The notes under the pieces: model-generated
Database searches by the model: none
What the model was told of the DNA's origin: nothing
What the model saw: the letters and a program-made list of their open reading frames with translations, nothing else
In this document: piece after piece, positions 35,633 to 47,454 of the stretch
Numbering within the stretch: position 1 is the stretch's first letter
Layout: every line of letters begins with the position of its first letter
Translations under genes and position numbers: made by a program
NCBI GenBank assembly: GCA_003508835.1
Contig: PUFA01000034.1
Span: 7,714,501 to 7,778,500 of the forward strand
Direction of reading: 5' to 3'
Source of the DNA: Eonycteris spelaea
Lineage: Eukaryota > Chordata > Mammalia > Chiroptera > Pteropodidae
DNA length: 64,000 nt

Positions 35633-35822
35633 CATTACTTCTTAAATTTTTAGTGTGCATTAAGAGTCACCTGAAAAACTTGTTAAAATACAGATTCCTG
35701 GGCCCCACCCCAGAGATTCTAATTCAGTAGGTCTTGGGTGGAGTCTGAAAGATGGCATTTCTGACAATCTCTCAGGTGATGCTGAGGCTCCTACTCCATA
35801 AATGACACCTTGAGTAAGACTG
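35633..35822 (+). mobile_element. MER5A (hAT-Charlie MITE)
   Basis: About 190 bp match the MER5A plan closely: 'tttagtgtgcattaagagtcacctg', 'tgttaaaatacagattcctgg', 'attctaattcagtaggtctt', 'atggcatttctgacaatctc' and 'aggtgatgctgaggctcct'. Near full length. MER5A has no transposase and was moved by a Charlie element. Confidence 0.85.
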
Positions 35823-36149
35823 TCCTAATCTACATCAGGTGTGCAAAGAGTCTGCAAAACAGAGCGCACATTTTACCTTTCACCTTTGCTCAAGGGTGAC
35901 GTACAGGTGGTAAGCAGGGTCCACTTCAAATGCAATAACCTGTGAAACCTTTTACTTGAAGGAGCTAAATGCAGATTCCACTGAGAGTTGGGTTTTGTTA
36001 TTGTTGTTTCAAGTAAACCTTTCACACAGTTCTAGCATGGGCTTTGGTATTAAAATACACAAAATTAGCTAAAGAGTAATGGCGACCAGTCAGACTGTCA
36101 TTCTGGTAGATCGTGTAACCGCCAGGAAAGCCTCCCATCTCGCACTGAC

Positions 36150-36629
36150 TGCATCCTTTACCGTGTGACTTTGCCGAGTCTCCCGTCTGGAACTGGAGTC
36201 TATTTTTCAAGCCCTGGAACTTGTGCTGTCCTCATGATGTGCTTTAACCAATATAACGCGCTGAACAGAATGTCATTCGAGTTCCAGGCCTTAGGCCACC
36301 CTCGTGGCGTCCATGTTTACCTTTTTTGGAAAACTGTCCTGAAATTGCCCTATGAGGAGCTAATCTAACCCAGTAGAAGAGAAAAGATGATGGAGGAGAC
36401 CCGAGAACCCCCAGCCGACAGCCAGCACCTGCCAGATGCGCACGTGAAGCCATGCTGGACTCGGAGCGCCGCTGACCTCCAGCTGAATGCACCCGCGTGC
36501 AGGAGTCCAGGCAAAATCAGCGGAGGGCCTGCCCCGTCAACCCTCAGGAACGTGGAAAACTCATAAATCACTTTTTTAAGCCACTAAATTTTGGGTTGTT
36601 TTGTTAGACAGCAGTTGTTAACTGATATA
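36150..36629 (+). mobile_element. MaLR/ERVL-type LTR
   Basis: The 3' end has the hallmark 'aagccactaaattttgggtt' and 'gttaactgata' (36581-36628) with 'aaaactcataaatcac' upstream. The 5' part has 'ctcatgatgtgctttaacca', a usual U3 stretch of these LTRs. ORFs on both strands inside (about 68-82 codons) are incidental. The subfamily is not resolved. Confidence 0.55.
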
Positions 36630-37385
36630 GCCATCTGCCCGTTTCAATGAATCTGGGTAAGGAAGGATCCTGAGAATCTGTGATTAAGACGAAAATAACA
36701 ATGTAACAGCACCTTGCAGTCAGCAACGCCTGCGACAACGTGGCAGAGTCCACATGCACAAGCAGCCAGCCGTGTAACGCATTGGCCCCTCCTCGGTCCA
36801 CCGTGCGCTCATCTCCCAGGAATAAATCGATCTTCATTCATTATTCTCTGTCCGAAGGCGTAAATAACAATACCATAGTCAAGAAAAAGACCCCTGCTTT
36901 TTCGGTCTCACTTTTAAGCTTAGAAAGATCTGAGCACAGTACATGATCGTGTGCAACAGAGACATCCTCGCCTCACAAGCAGGGCGCTGGGTGGGGTGAA
37001 GAGGAAGCAATGTTTCTGGAGAACAAGCCCTGACAACTTAGCATTTACTCTGTCATGAGAAATGAGAAATGGGTAAGATTTGCATTAAAATAACATCTTC
37101 CTTCCTAGTCCCTCAAAGGAATGACCTAAATAAATTTTATAATATACAACCCTTATAATATTACCTCCCCTTTATAATAAACCCTTTATAATTTTTTAAC
37201 TTTCAAGGGTGCTGGTATAGAGATCAGTTACTTTGCCTCATTTTCCCCAGTTTCATATTTACTGGGTCTGGGTCTGGGGCGAGATCCCAAATGTGTACTT
37301 TTAACGAACATCCCAAGTCATTCCTAGGCAAGTGGTCCTTGGACCAATTTTGGGAAACAATGGGGTTTAAAAACACAGTGCTGGA
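36630..37385. other. Unclassified non-coding stretch
   Basis: 36720-36830 is slightly CpG-enriched ('cgcctgcgacaacgtgg', 'cggtccaccgtgcgc') and ends with AATAAA at about 36822; it may be part of an unrecognised LTR. Confidence 0.35.
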
Positions 37386-37389
37386 GCAA

Positions 37390-37495
37390 CATGAATCCAG
37401 CCTGAGCTCTGGCCCTCACTGGCTCTTTGATTTTCTGCAGGTTTATCTCTCTGAGGTTCAGAATCTTTATCCGTAAGAAGGGGGCATAAGATTGC
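37390..37495 (+). repeat. MIR, upstream half (split by MLT1)
   Basis: 'catgaatccagcctgagctctggccc', 'ggtttatctctctgaggttc' and 'aatctttatccgtaagaaggg' are the MIR head. The tail resumes at 37928. Confidence 0.65.
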
Positions 37496-37922
37496 TGTAT
37501 TAGATTGCTTGAACTGCTACAACAAAGACCTGCTAACTGGGTGGCCTTACAAAGGAAATTTATTATCTCATATCTCTAGAGGCTACAAGTCAAGGAGTTG
37601 GCAAGGCTGGCTCCTTCTGAGGGCTGTGGTCAGCAACAAGCCTCTCTCCTCGCTTCTGGAGGTTTGCTGGCAATTTTTGGCGTTCCTTGGCTTATAGCTC
37701 TCTGCCTTTATCCTTACATGGCATTCTCCCCATGCGAGTGTCTGTGTTCCGAACCTGAATTCCCTTTATGAGGACACCAGTCATATTGAATTAAGAGCCC
37801 ACCCTACTCCAGTATGACCTCATCTTAGTTAATGACCCCGTTCCCAAATAAGGTCACAGTATGAGGTACTAGGGGTTAGGATGTCAACCTATGAATTTTT
37901 GAGGAATACAGTTCAACCCACA
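37496..37922 (-). mobile_element. MLT1-type LTR inserted in a MIR
   Basis: The plus strand runs from 'tgtattagattgcttgaact' to 'cagttcaacccaca', the reversed MaLR termini. The interior 'ctggcaatttttggcgttccttggctta', 'gaggacaccagtcatattgaa', 'cagtatgacctcatcttagt' and 'ttcccaaataaggtcacag' matches the MLT1 plan closely. This is one of the clearest LTRs here. Confidence 0.85.
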
Positions 37923-37927
37923 AGTAT

Positions 37928-38040
37928 CCACCTCTCAAAGGTGCACTGAGACTTTATGGAGATAAATGTGTGTAACGTATTTAGCACAACATCTGGCATG
38001 TATACGCCCCAATAAATGACAGCCATTAACCATTACTATA
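37928..38040 (+). repeat. MIR, downstream half
   Basis: 'cctctcaaaggtgcactgagac', 'ataaatgtgtgtaacgtatttagcac' and 'atctggcatgtatacgccccaataaatg' complete the MIR interrupted by the LTR. Confidence 0.65.
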
Positions 38041-39126
38041 TTCCATTGTCTCCCGCAACATTGGGAGCGTGTGTCTCCTTTCTACCATTACCAGAGAGTG
38101 TGACATGTAAATGTCATTGAAAAGAGAGCATTGGCCCTTTCAAAAAATGGTTTTATATGCTACAAAGATAAATGATCCGACACATTTTTGATACTTTATG
38201 AAATATAAGAAAATATAATAATGATGCCAATCCTACTAATATACTTCGGCTCTGAGAGCTTCTGGGAAAAAGAATGACTACCTTGGTGCTTTTTTCTGCT
38301 TTATAAGACACCTTCTTTTTTAAAATGCAACTTTTAATTATATTACTTAGGCCCCAGGGTACTAAGTCTTTTCTAATCTTTTGCCTTTTGTACAAGGGTT
38401 TTGTGATTGCTGCAAGGTTTATTTACTTATATATACCTTGACTAATAGAATTGTTGAATCTCTTGGAAATTAAACTAATTTAAAGAGTTCATTGTTTAAC
38501 TTAATAATTAAATTCTCCCTTGTTTTTCCATAATGTAGCTCTCCTTGCAAAGACCCACCATTGAAAAGTAAGTAGACTTGTATAAGAGCAGTTCTCAGAG
38601 AAACAATATCTAGTCTATCTCGCATCAAATTATCCACTTTGCTGATTATCTACTGAAAACTTTAACTCTTATAAAAGAGAGTAAGCGGGAGCTAAGGTAC
38701 TTGCTCTGCTATTAACCCTCTAGTGACTTTTTGCAGAAGTCTGAAAGCTCTTAAATTATGCCATTTCTTGGCTGGTACAAGGCAGGGACAGGTAACTATG
38801 TAATGCACTCAAGTTTTTCATGAAGTTATAAAAATTCCCAGCTCATCAGTATATGGTCAGAGTCTGACCTTTTGCAGGACTCAAAGAAATGTTCTCTGAA
38901 TTCTTTCAAAATCATATTGGAGTCAATATCTGGTAAGATAAAGGAAGTTGGGTATGATTTGTACTTAGTGATCTCTTCCCACATAGTCCCTTCATCACAG
39001 ACTGAGAAAAATAACTTATAATCTTATCTCAACTCATAAAATACTTTATAATTTTTAAAGTTCATTCAAGAGATTGAATTTGATCCTTTGAAGCAAAGTC
39101 ACATTTTCTTGTCCCCTCTTTAAAAA
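38041..39126. other. Unclassified AT-rich stretch
   Basis: No feature could be supported. Confidence 0.45.
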
Positions 39127-39146
39127 AACACACACACACACACACT
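39127..39146 (+). repeat. (AC)n microsatellite
   Basis: About ten perfect CA dinucleotides follow an A-run. Confidence 0.85.
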
Positions 39147-39199
39147 CTAAAGCCCATTAGATTTTGTAATCCTGTAGGAGACATTTATTGTGTTAGGCT

Positions 39200-39735
39200 G
39201 GCCAACATCTGGCCCCCTCTGTAAGTCAGCACCTGATCTTCTTTAAAGGAATGATGTCTTTTGCAATACTTAAGCCATGTGATTGGATGAGCTGACCCCA
39301 TTCTCCACGAACCCCCGACCTCTAGAAGTGAGCATGTGATTCAGATTAGCCAATAGGAGCATTTCAGTTTCCAGGCCACAATTACTGATTGGGGGGATGG
39401 ACCTGTGACTAAATATGTTTCAAAAAGAATTGGCTGTAGTCCCTTTATTAGAACTGTTGGAAAATGTGAGCCATTGTTTTTTTCAGAAGGTGGGAAGCCA
39501 TCATGATGTCACCTTTGTCACCACAAGGGAAAACCTACCCAAGAGTGAAGTCAATGTGAAGACAAACAGAACCGAAAACTAAGAGAAACATCGCCAATGA
39601 TGTTTGGCACTTGTATTTGCTGTGCTTGAAACACTGCTGCTTGATTTTTCAGATATGTGGGCACATATATCATCTTTTTAATCCATTTAAGTAATATTTC
39701 TGTTATTTGACACTAAAATCATCCAAGGTCTCCAC
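39200..39735 (+). mobile_element. MaLR/ERVL-like LTR, diverged
   Basis: The order 'aagtgagcatgtgattcagattagccaatag', 'aggtgggaagccatcatgatg' and 'ccaagagtgaagtcaatgtgaag', then 'gcttgatttttcagatatgtggg' and 'ttaatccatttaagtaatatttctg', parallels LTRs whose 3' end reads 'aagccagtttgagttgggtttctgtca'. A better-preserved 3' end of the same type is at 53480-53515. Confidence 0.45.
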
Positions 39736-40935
39736 CGTATTAACAGTGAGATGTAAAATTTCTGGTATTGACGACGACATCTTAGGTAGGGGGCAGAGCC
39801 ACTGAGCTGCGACTTCCCTTTGAGGTGACCTCCACTCCTGCGGTCCCACCATGACTTCACAAAGTGTCCAAATTAAACATGCTCAGAGAAACCATGTGAC
39901 GCTGTGAATCGACTCATCTCCTTTCCTTTGTTTCTTTACGGTCTTAGGTCTGGTCTGCCAGAAGCTGACATTGAGATGAGGATTCATGCGCAAAGAAGAG
40001 ATTTACAAAAGAAGTGGGGAAACTAGCAAAAGAAAGGAGGGAGCCACACAGGATGGACAGGAAGGCCAGCCAGGTGCAATCACAGGCGGAGGGTGGCTTC
40101 AGCCTGACTCTGGGGTGTCAGTTACACCTTGAAGTGGTTCCCATTTGAGACGAGGAGTTGAGGTTTTTGTAATCCTGTACTTGTCAGTGGCTGCCACAGC
40201 CTCCAGCATATATAAATTTTGTGCACAAAGGTGTCCAAGTAGCCTAAGGGCAGATCACTGAAAAGCCACAGACTATTGGGGGGGAAACCCATAGACTATT
40301 GTGGGGGAAGCATACTGACAGAGGAGAGGATTCAAAAATAGTAAAAAGGAATACAGAAATGTCTGGATAGAGCCCCAGGTTCACACCTATTTCATAAACG
40401 AACACTATTTTTACATTCTAGTCTACCTCAATCTTCAATTTCTTGGTAGATTTGGGAAAAAAACCCCACCTATTTTAGATCATAATACATTGCACGGTCC
40501 TAATGTATTTAAAAATATGAGCATATTTTAAATATATAGTCATGCTTTACAGTGGTCTCAAGGTTGAATACATAAACAGGTGTATGTGCATATTTTCGCA
40601 TACAAATACTCATCTAAAAACATCAGACAAATAGTAAAGTTATATAATTGCCATGTTTGTATCTCTTGTTCATGAATGTGTATTTATCGATACTTAATAG
40701 CATCCACATTCAATGAATTTTAGTTTATTGTGTTATTTATCTCACTTCCTTCTCAACTCTCTCAAGGTATAAAATTTAAGAGATTGGCTGTATCCTTTTT
40801 TTACCAAAGATTGTTCTGCGTATTTTCGCCACTGAAATAATGCCTAAGAGATTATCCATCTTCCTTAAACTTATGTCAGAGAGCTCGTAAATCATTGTAC
40901 TACCAAGTTATAAAGCTCTGGAAATATGGGAAAGC
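39736..40935. other. Unclassified stretch, possible LTR remnant
   Basis: 39950-40320 is purine-rich ('aaagaaaggagggagccacac', 'ggatggacaggaaggcc') and includes a TATA-like 'catatataaat' near 40208 and a local direct repeat at 40270-40309. It looks like an LTR remnant, but no termini were found. Confidence 0.35.
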
Positions 40936-40940
40936 TGATG

Positions 40941-40991
40941 AAAATGGTCAGAGGTTCCCAGGAGCATCTCTGACCACGTCGTGACCATTTT
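40941..40991. other. Overlapping inverted repeats
   Basis: 'aaaatggtca' (40941-40950) is perfectly inverted as 'tgaccatttt' (40982-40991). Inside, 'ggtcagag' (40946-40953) is inverted as 'ctctgacc' (40968-40975). Two alternative hairpins share arms. No function is implied. Confidence 0.7.
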
Positions 40992-41550
40992 CCTCTTTCT
41001 TACCCAAGAACACGTCCTTTTCACTTTAGTTAAGAGCCAGCTTTCAGGGATTATAGTCAAGCCAGACGGAGCAGGGTTTGCAAGCGTTTCCTTGGTGCAG
41101 CCCACGGAGTGACTGGCCGTGCGTGATTGCCCTGCGGCGTACGAGGAGCTGTTCGAACACGGTGCTAAATTGAATAACCCATGACCGAAGGGTTTGCATT
41201 CATTTCTTCAGACTCTGGCAGCATTACGATGTGCTTCTCAGGCTCAAAACTGTTAGGTTGCTCTTGTGAGTGTCCTCAAAACCAAATCCACTAGAAAATA
41301 ATTTGCCAGCCTAATTGCAGCACAGTGCAAACCTCAGGGAAAAAGCAGCTGGTTGACCGCTGGGTTCAATGCCAGAAGTAGGGAATGCAAACTCAGACTT
41401 CAAGGTCTGCCCCTAGGCTGCCCTTGTGAGAGAAAGGTCTTTGCAACATTAGACATTCTAGATTGACGCAGACAGTTCTATTCACTATTATAGAGTATTA
41501 CTTTAGTCATAAGAATGTACTTAATTGTTATAGATCAAGAGCAGAACCAA
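40992..41550. other. Unclassified non-coding stretch
   Basis: 41040-41160 carries several CpGs ('ccagacggagc', 'ggccgtgcgtg', 'gcggcgtacgagg') in an otherwise CpG-poor area. No repeat or exon could be assigned. Confidence 0.4.
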
Positions 41551-41552
41551 GA

Positions 41553-41696
41553 AAATATATATATATAATATAATATAATATAATATAATTAACATAATAT
41601 TATTAACATAATATAATTAACATAATATAATAAATATAATATAATTAACATATATAATTACTATAATTTAATTAATATAATATAATACAATATGTA
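41553..41696. repeat. AT-rich minisatellite (TATAA/ATTAACAT units)
   Basis: It starts with (TA)n, passes to repeated 'taata' pentamers, and then to units of about 14-18 bp built on 'aatataattaacat'. It is almost pure A/T over about 140 bp, with mixed unit lengths that suggest repeated slippage. Confidence 0.85.
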
Positions 41697-43195
41697 TTTT
41701 AAGCTTGGGGAGATGCACATTTATGACATTGTACATTTTCACCTTAAACCATAGTTTGGTTGCCTAAGCAATATCACATGTCCTACCTGGATTAGTTGAG
41801 TTGGTCTTAGAGAAAAATAATGTCCAGAATGTTACCTGAAAGACAGTATGTGTGTGTTTGTCTATATGTGTGTATATTTGCTACTTAGACTCAGTTTATT
41901 ACAAAATATGATCCAGCCTTTTCACAAGTACTAAATACAAAATATATAACTGTTATCTTTTCTAAAAGTAACCACATCAAAGCCTTTGTAATTTCAAATG
42001 CTTAAATACTAAGTGATTTCATCAAGAAAAAATTAGTAAATACAAATTTCAGGTTAATAATCATTCCGTTCAACATTCTTTAAATCAACAAAGACAATTT
42101 CAGGTCATTTTTTAGTGACACTTCATTCACATGGCCTTATAAAGAATATAATGGAAAAGAAATATTTTTCAATAGCTATTTAAGTTGAAATAATATTTTA
42201 CTTCCCTAAAACTATACAAAGGTCAGGTCCATGATGCAAAAAGTACTTCTCTACATCTTGTTAAATTTAAGTCCAGTATTTCTGTGCTTAGCCAAAGAAG
42301 ACTTTCTTTTCCTCCTGGTTTTCTACATCTATATCCTGATTTTAACTGCTGTATTAAAGTCAATTTCACATCCTACTTTTTAAGTATCAGACATGTACTT
42401 CACTGATGTTGTAACTCTTGTTTACTGATTTATGCCTGACTCCTAGAATTTAGATCCAACCAACTTTCAGTTCACCTTCAATGAGTTATCAAAAAACACT
42501 CTGAAATACAATGCTATGAAAGAGAGATGATTTCTTTTTCCTTTTTGAGTGCAACTTTCTAAATGTATGAATGGTAAATACCATAGAACTAAGTAACATT
42601 GACTGCACTGCTCCATTATGTATGTATTACCAATTTATTAAGGATTCACATATATAAAAAGATTACATAACTTCAGCATTTGGTTACCAGCTCGCTTACT
42701 AGATATAAATTCTATTGTTCTGAAAATGACTTTCCAGAGCTGAAAATTATTAATATTGAACCTAATGCGTTCGGCATTTGGTAATCAAAGCAGACCAATA
42801 CAAATATCTTCGGTGAGTGCCATTTTCATTATGAAGTAAATTTTGAATAAAAATATTCCACTTAAATGTGGATGCCAGTTTTAATCATGTTCAAGCACTC
42901 ACAAATGTCTTATTAATTACCAGTATAATTATATTTTCAAAAAATTTTTTCCTATGCTCCACCCTAGTACCCACAGTTGTGACCATGCCTTTCTCACTCT
43001 TAACATGCACGTCATCAATTTCCTTCAGGACGTTACACAAACAGTGTAAGAAGAGCACGAGCAAAATTGAGCAGACCCGGCAGTTCAATGCACTCTGTCC
43101 AGTCTTGACAAATTAACCAAACTGTGACTATGAAGTTAAAGCAATGACTCTTGTGGCAGTGATGGGAATAAATTAATAGAAATGACTAATTAACT
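41697..43195. other. Unclassified AT-rich stretch
   Basis: Facing ORFs at 42868-43116 and 42891-43088 are antisense to each other and are not supported as genes. No repeat recognised. Confidence 0.4.
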
Positions 43196-43239
43196 GTTGT
43201 ATCTTTTGTTTAGTGTTCTTGAACTTCCTGCTTATGAAA

Positions 43240-43500
43240 AGATATTCGTCATTAAAGGTTTGCTGCTTTGTTTAATGCATGTAATGGGGAAGCCTCAGAA
43301 GGAAGGTAAACTGGATAACCTAATTATCTGAATTATGCTAATTAGACCGACATGGCAAAGTCCCTTCCCCCTCTGCAGAATTTCAAGTCCTCTTCTCTCA
43401 AATTAGCAGCTTCTTCAGCTTCCAAATCCCCATATTATCTGCAGAAATCTAGTCCGCGCTGCACAATCACTCTTTAATTTGACCTCTAGAGGGCGATCCT
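43240..43500. promoter_or_regulatory. Candidate conserved enhancer-like element
   Basis: The block has no repeat signature and a dense set of motifs. A SOX-type 'ctttgttt' (43266-43273) abuts the octamer-like 'aatgcat' (43274-43280). A cluster of TAAT cores follows in 'taattatctgaattatgcta' and on to 43344. A CTCF-like 'cctctagagggc' (43483-43494) agrees at 11 of 12 positions with the core consensus. Motif matching alone is weak evidence. Confidence 0.35.
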
Positions 43501-44168
43501 TCCTTATTTTAAAAGGATCTGATTCGATGGGGAAGAGCTGAGAAGCTAATCAAATCCCAGAAGTGGAAAACAGTCATCTCTTGTGAAGAGACTATGACAG
43601 GAGAAGCCTATCATGGCTTTCAAGTTACCTGTAACATACCCATCACCCCAGCCTTTATTTTTCACACTGTGTCTTTCCCCCCCCCCATTTCCTCATTGGT
43701 GAAATGCTGAACCACCTTAAACTATCTTGAGTGTCAAGAAAAAGTTCAGTAACCTCTAAAAGCCCCTTCCACCTACGTAAATCTTACAACCTTCCTTGCA
43801 TGATGTTGTTTCTTGGCACCAAAATAGTAACAGCTGTTTGCTATATATCAAAATATTAACATATTAGATGTCTCATCTCTAGCTTCCTCTTCCTGGGTTT
43901 TGTTTGCTTTGCCTGGGCTTGTTTTAAGAGCAGAAAGTGCCACCTACGAAATGAGAAAGATAGCTATATATTGTGAACTCATACAATACATTGTGCCTGT
44001 CCTTTATGAGTTAAAGTTTCCAAAAAGTCAAATAATCATCCAAAATGTCTCTTTATTTCTGGGAGGCAGAGCCAGATTTTAATTTCACAGTTTTAAGATG
44101 TTTACCTGAGATTTATTTGTTCATCCACCTCCTTTCCATGATTCCACCACTAGGCTCCCTGCAAAAAC
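43501..44168. other. Unclassified non-coding stretch
   Basis: A C-run of ten lies at about 43678-43687. No other structure. Confidence 0.4.
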
Positions 44169-44169
44169 A

Positions 44170-44335
44170 AGATCTAACATTTATTGTGCATTTGCTGTGT
44201 GCCAGGAACTGCATTAGGCACTTGACCTGAATTATTTCATCTCTACGATGCAATGATGTCTTAAGATCCACTTTATAAATGAGGATCCCAAAGCTCAGAG
44301 AGGGTAAGCAACTTGTCCAACATCACTCACAGGTA
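44170..44335 (-). repeat. MIR SINE
   Basis: 'tttattgtgcatttgctgtgtgccagg', 'gcacttgacctgaattatttcat', 'tataaatgaggatcccaaagctcagag' and 'gtaagcaacttgtccaac' are the reversed MIR order. Confidence 0.75.
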
Positions 44336-44584
44336 AGTTTAACTATAATTCAGCCATGGCCTAGCACAGTTTATTTTCTTGTGCATTGTTACCTCATCAA
44401 TCTGAGAAGACTCAAATGTCTCCTAATCTGTAAACTTTTAAGCACTCCTTTCTTGCAAGGACAGTAAGCAGAATTCAAAGAAATCTTGGGGTGGAAAGCA
44501 ATCAATTTTCTCAATATTCTCCCTTGCAAAATGATTCATATGGCTTAGAAAAATTCTAAATTCTGATTTCACCACACTGGGTAG

Positions 44585-44800
44585 TGTTTATGTTGCAGAT
44601 TTTGGAGCCAGACAGCCCATATTGAAAGTTCAGTTCCTCACTTAACTAGTTGAATTACTTTTAACAAATTATTTAACCTCGCCGAGCCTGTTTCCTCATC
44701 TGGAAACTGGATAATGATACATCCTTCGCAAGTGAGGCTTAAATAAACAGCTCTGTGTGAACTGCTTACAACAACAACTGGTAAGTACTCAGTGAGCACA
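44585..44800 (+). repeat. MIR SINE, nearly full length
   Basis: 'agattttggagccagacagcc', 'tatttaacctcgccgagcctg', 'tttcctcatctggaaactgg' and 'gtaagtactcagtgagc' span MIR from head to tail. Confidence 0.75.
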
Positions 44801-45962
44801 AACTCTTCTTATTACGATTGAGGTCAAAGGGGAGAGAGGTTTGATAATGGGAAATATGAAAGAGGATCACTAAACTTAAAAAAAAAAAAAAAAGGCCGGG
44901 TACATCATTTAAGCTGAACAAATAAGACTTTTTAAAGACCCCATGCAAATATTGCAAATGGGTTTTGGTTTCTGTTTGGCTCGTGTGGTGATATGACTTC
45001 CGTGGTTGCATAACGAGGTTGTTTCTGGGCAAGGTAAAAAGTCTACCTTGTTTAACAGGTCATGTGCATATTTCATTCTGAATGCCAGACCTCACCCCTT
45101 CCCCTTTGCAGGGAAACTGACATGCCTTATTTCTTTAAGCATACTTCAGAAAGACCAAAGCTGTTCTTAAAGAAAAAGAAAGAAATCCATCACAGCAGTC
45201 TTGCTTCCTTTCTGTCTCTCCTAATCTGTACATTTCATGAAATTTAGTATTTCGTCTCAATATCCCAACGCTTCTAGCCACTCTATTTTGCTTCTGTTCT
45301 CAACAGCTCAGTCTGAACTTCAGAGTACAACCCCTCCTTTGAAAATTGTGACCTGTATTGTCAATTCAGGGGTGTCTCCTAATAAATATTGTACTTGACA
45401 TGGTGATGAATTCACAGCACACCTATTGCATGAATTCCTCAGCAGCCTCTGTTTACTTGCCTTTGAATTCCCTTTATGTCAAGACATTTGTCAGTAAAGC
45501 AAGATGTCAAAGAAGACACCTCCTGGGAGCAGTTGGTGGAGAAGATGCCATTGGTGTGTCCACTTGGAAGGATCGAGGCCCCTAGGTTTTGCCCCTTGGT
45601 GTGCTTATTGCTGTGGAATCAGCACATTCATCTTTTGGGGTGTTTCCATGTACAGCCCAAGCTTTTTGACAATGAAAATAGTTATATGTCATCAGAGGAG
45701 GTAGGTTGCTTCATATATATAGCATATGTCTTATATAATATATGTCTTACATAATATAATATATGTAATATAGAATATATATAATCAGTTTAATTAATCC
45801 AGCTAAGAGTTCCTGAAGAGGGCAATTCGCTATAATCACATACATATACAAATACCTTTAGCCCAGTGTATGGCAGCCTTTAACATATGTCCAGAATTTC
45901 ATTTCTAAAGTTACCTTCTCACAATAGCATTCATTGCTTTTTTTTTTTTCTTTCTCCCTATT
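44801..45962. other. Unclassified stretch with A-runs and an AT-repeat
   Basis: It contains a 16-base A-run (44879-44894), an AT-rich repeat at 45712-45785 with 'catatgtcttatataatatatg'-like units, and a T-run (45939-45949). Overlapping ORFs at 45358-45754 in three frames are unsupported. Confidence 0.45.
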
Positions 45963-46179
45963 GAAGCTTCTCAACCTTCTCTCTATTGACATGTTGGGCC
46001 GGATGATTCTTTGTTACGGGGGACGGTCCTGTGCGTTGTAGGATGTTTTGAAGACCTTTGGTCACTATCCACTAGCTGCCTGTGGCAAATCCCTCCCTCA
46101 ATTGTGACAACTGAAATTGTCTGCAGACATTGCTAAATGTCCTCTGGAGGACAAAATTGTCCCTGGTAGGAGCCACCGA
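45963..46179 (+). mobile_element. hAT MITE, copy 2
   Basis: 'cttctcaaccttctctctattgac', 'ttgggccggatgattctttg', 'tcctgtgcgttgtaggatg', 'gtctgcagacattgctaaatg' and 'ggtaggagccaccg' follow the same plan as 13477-13699, with a better-preserved middle. No clear 8-bp TSD. Confidence 0.7.
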
Positions 46180-46955
46180 TCAACTAGTATTGGCCTGTAA
46201 CTTTTAAATAACACTCTTTTATTCTATTTTGAATATTAGTAGTAATTATTAAGGTTTTATTCTTTTCACCTGATATTTTGAACTTTCCTTTTCTCTGCCA
46301 GTGGATGAAAGAGCACTCTATAAATATCATAAAGCTTTCATTTGGCACTGTTGAGTTATGAAAGCTAGAATCAATTAGCCGTGTGATAGCCCAGGTCATC
46401 GAAAGTGAATCTAAGCTGTAACATCGTCTCCATACCTGTTCGCAGGGTCAGGTTAGTGGCCTGGCTGACACGATCTGATTCTAGCAGTCTTCTGGCTTAT
46501 GATCCCTCCACAATGCCTCCCCCACGGGATCCTCCATACAAAGGCAAGCAGTTGCCTAATTGTGGGAGATGCCACAGCGACGCACAGCAGCTGCTGTGCG
46601 GGCCCCAGGAAGCAGTGGGAACAGAACAATCCTGCCTCTGTGTAACCTGACTGCCAAGGAAGTGGAAAACAACCTGTAAATTCAAAGCACAGGCATCTGC
46701 GGCATTGCGGCCAGCCCTACATTAGGTTCTGAAGGATGGCCAGGTCACGTGGTTCACCGTTTCGGCATCCTCCTCATTCACAAGTCCAACCTGTCTCCTA
46801 CTCCAGAGGAGCTTCTAGAACATCACCCACCTGGGCTTGTCTGCCCTGGTGGCTTCTCATGCTTACACCATCCTCTCATTTAAATGACCATTCCTGGACC
46901 CTATTTGCAGCTGATCTTAAAACTAATCTGTAGTTAGCTAGGTGGAAGTTTCTGA
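46180..46955. other. Unclassified non-coding stretch
   Basis: 46410-46700 is moderately GC-rich, with 'cagcagctgctgtgcgggcc'; no repeat or exon structure was recognised. Opposing ORFs cover it on both strands. Confidence 0.4.
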
Positions 46956-46959
46956 ACTG

Positions 46960-47090
46960 GTGACCCTTGGGCCAGATCCAGCCCCTGAAACATACACTTA
47001 TTTAGCCAGCAAGGTGTTTTTAAGCTCTTTTATTTAACCATCAACATTTGTAAACCCAGAAAGTTTATCTAAAAGTTCCAGAGTTCCAGC
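46960..47090 (+). mobile_element. Possible hAT fragment
   Basis: 'ggtgacccttgggccagatccagcccctg' followed by 'aggtgtttttaagctctttta' and 'accatcaacatttgtaaacc' resembles hAT elements with 'gcgggccgaatccggcccg' near one end. No terminus or TSD identified. Confidence 0.35.
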
Positions 47091-47454
47091 ATCTCTTAAA
47101 GAACTCACATGTGATACAACTGGCTTTGAAACAGTCAGCTGTGGCTAAGCCATGGACAGAAACCTGTTTAGATGGATCAGATCACGTGCTCCCTGCTTTC
47201 CTCATTTATTTGTGTGACCCGCTTCATCCCCCGAGGCATCTGAGTATGTGATCCTTTCATTTGAATCCCAGAGATTCGCCTGCCAAAATTGTAATCATTT
47301 CTGGAAAACAGAATCAGCAAGGCTAACGAAGGATGTGAAAAATTAAAAACAATAACTAGGCTTTTAACGTTATTAATGCACTTTTCACAGACACTATCAA
47401 ACGCCTCTAACAGACAACCATCAATGCCTCTTATCGAGTGTTATTTTTGAGGGC

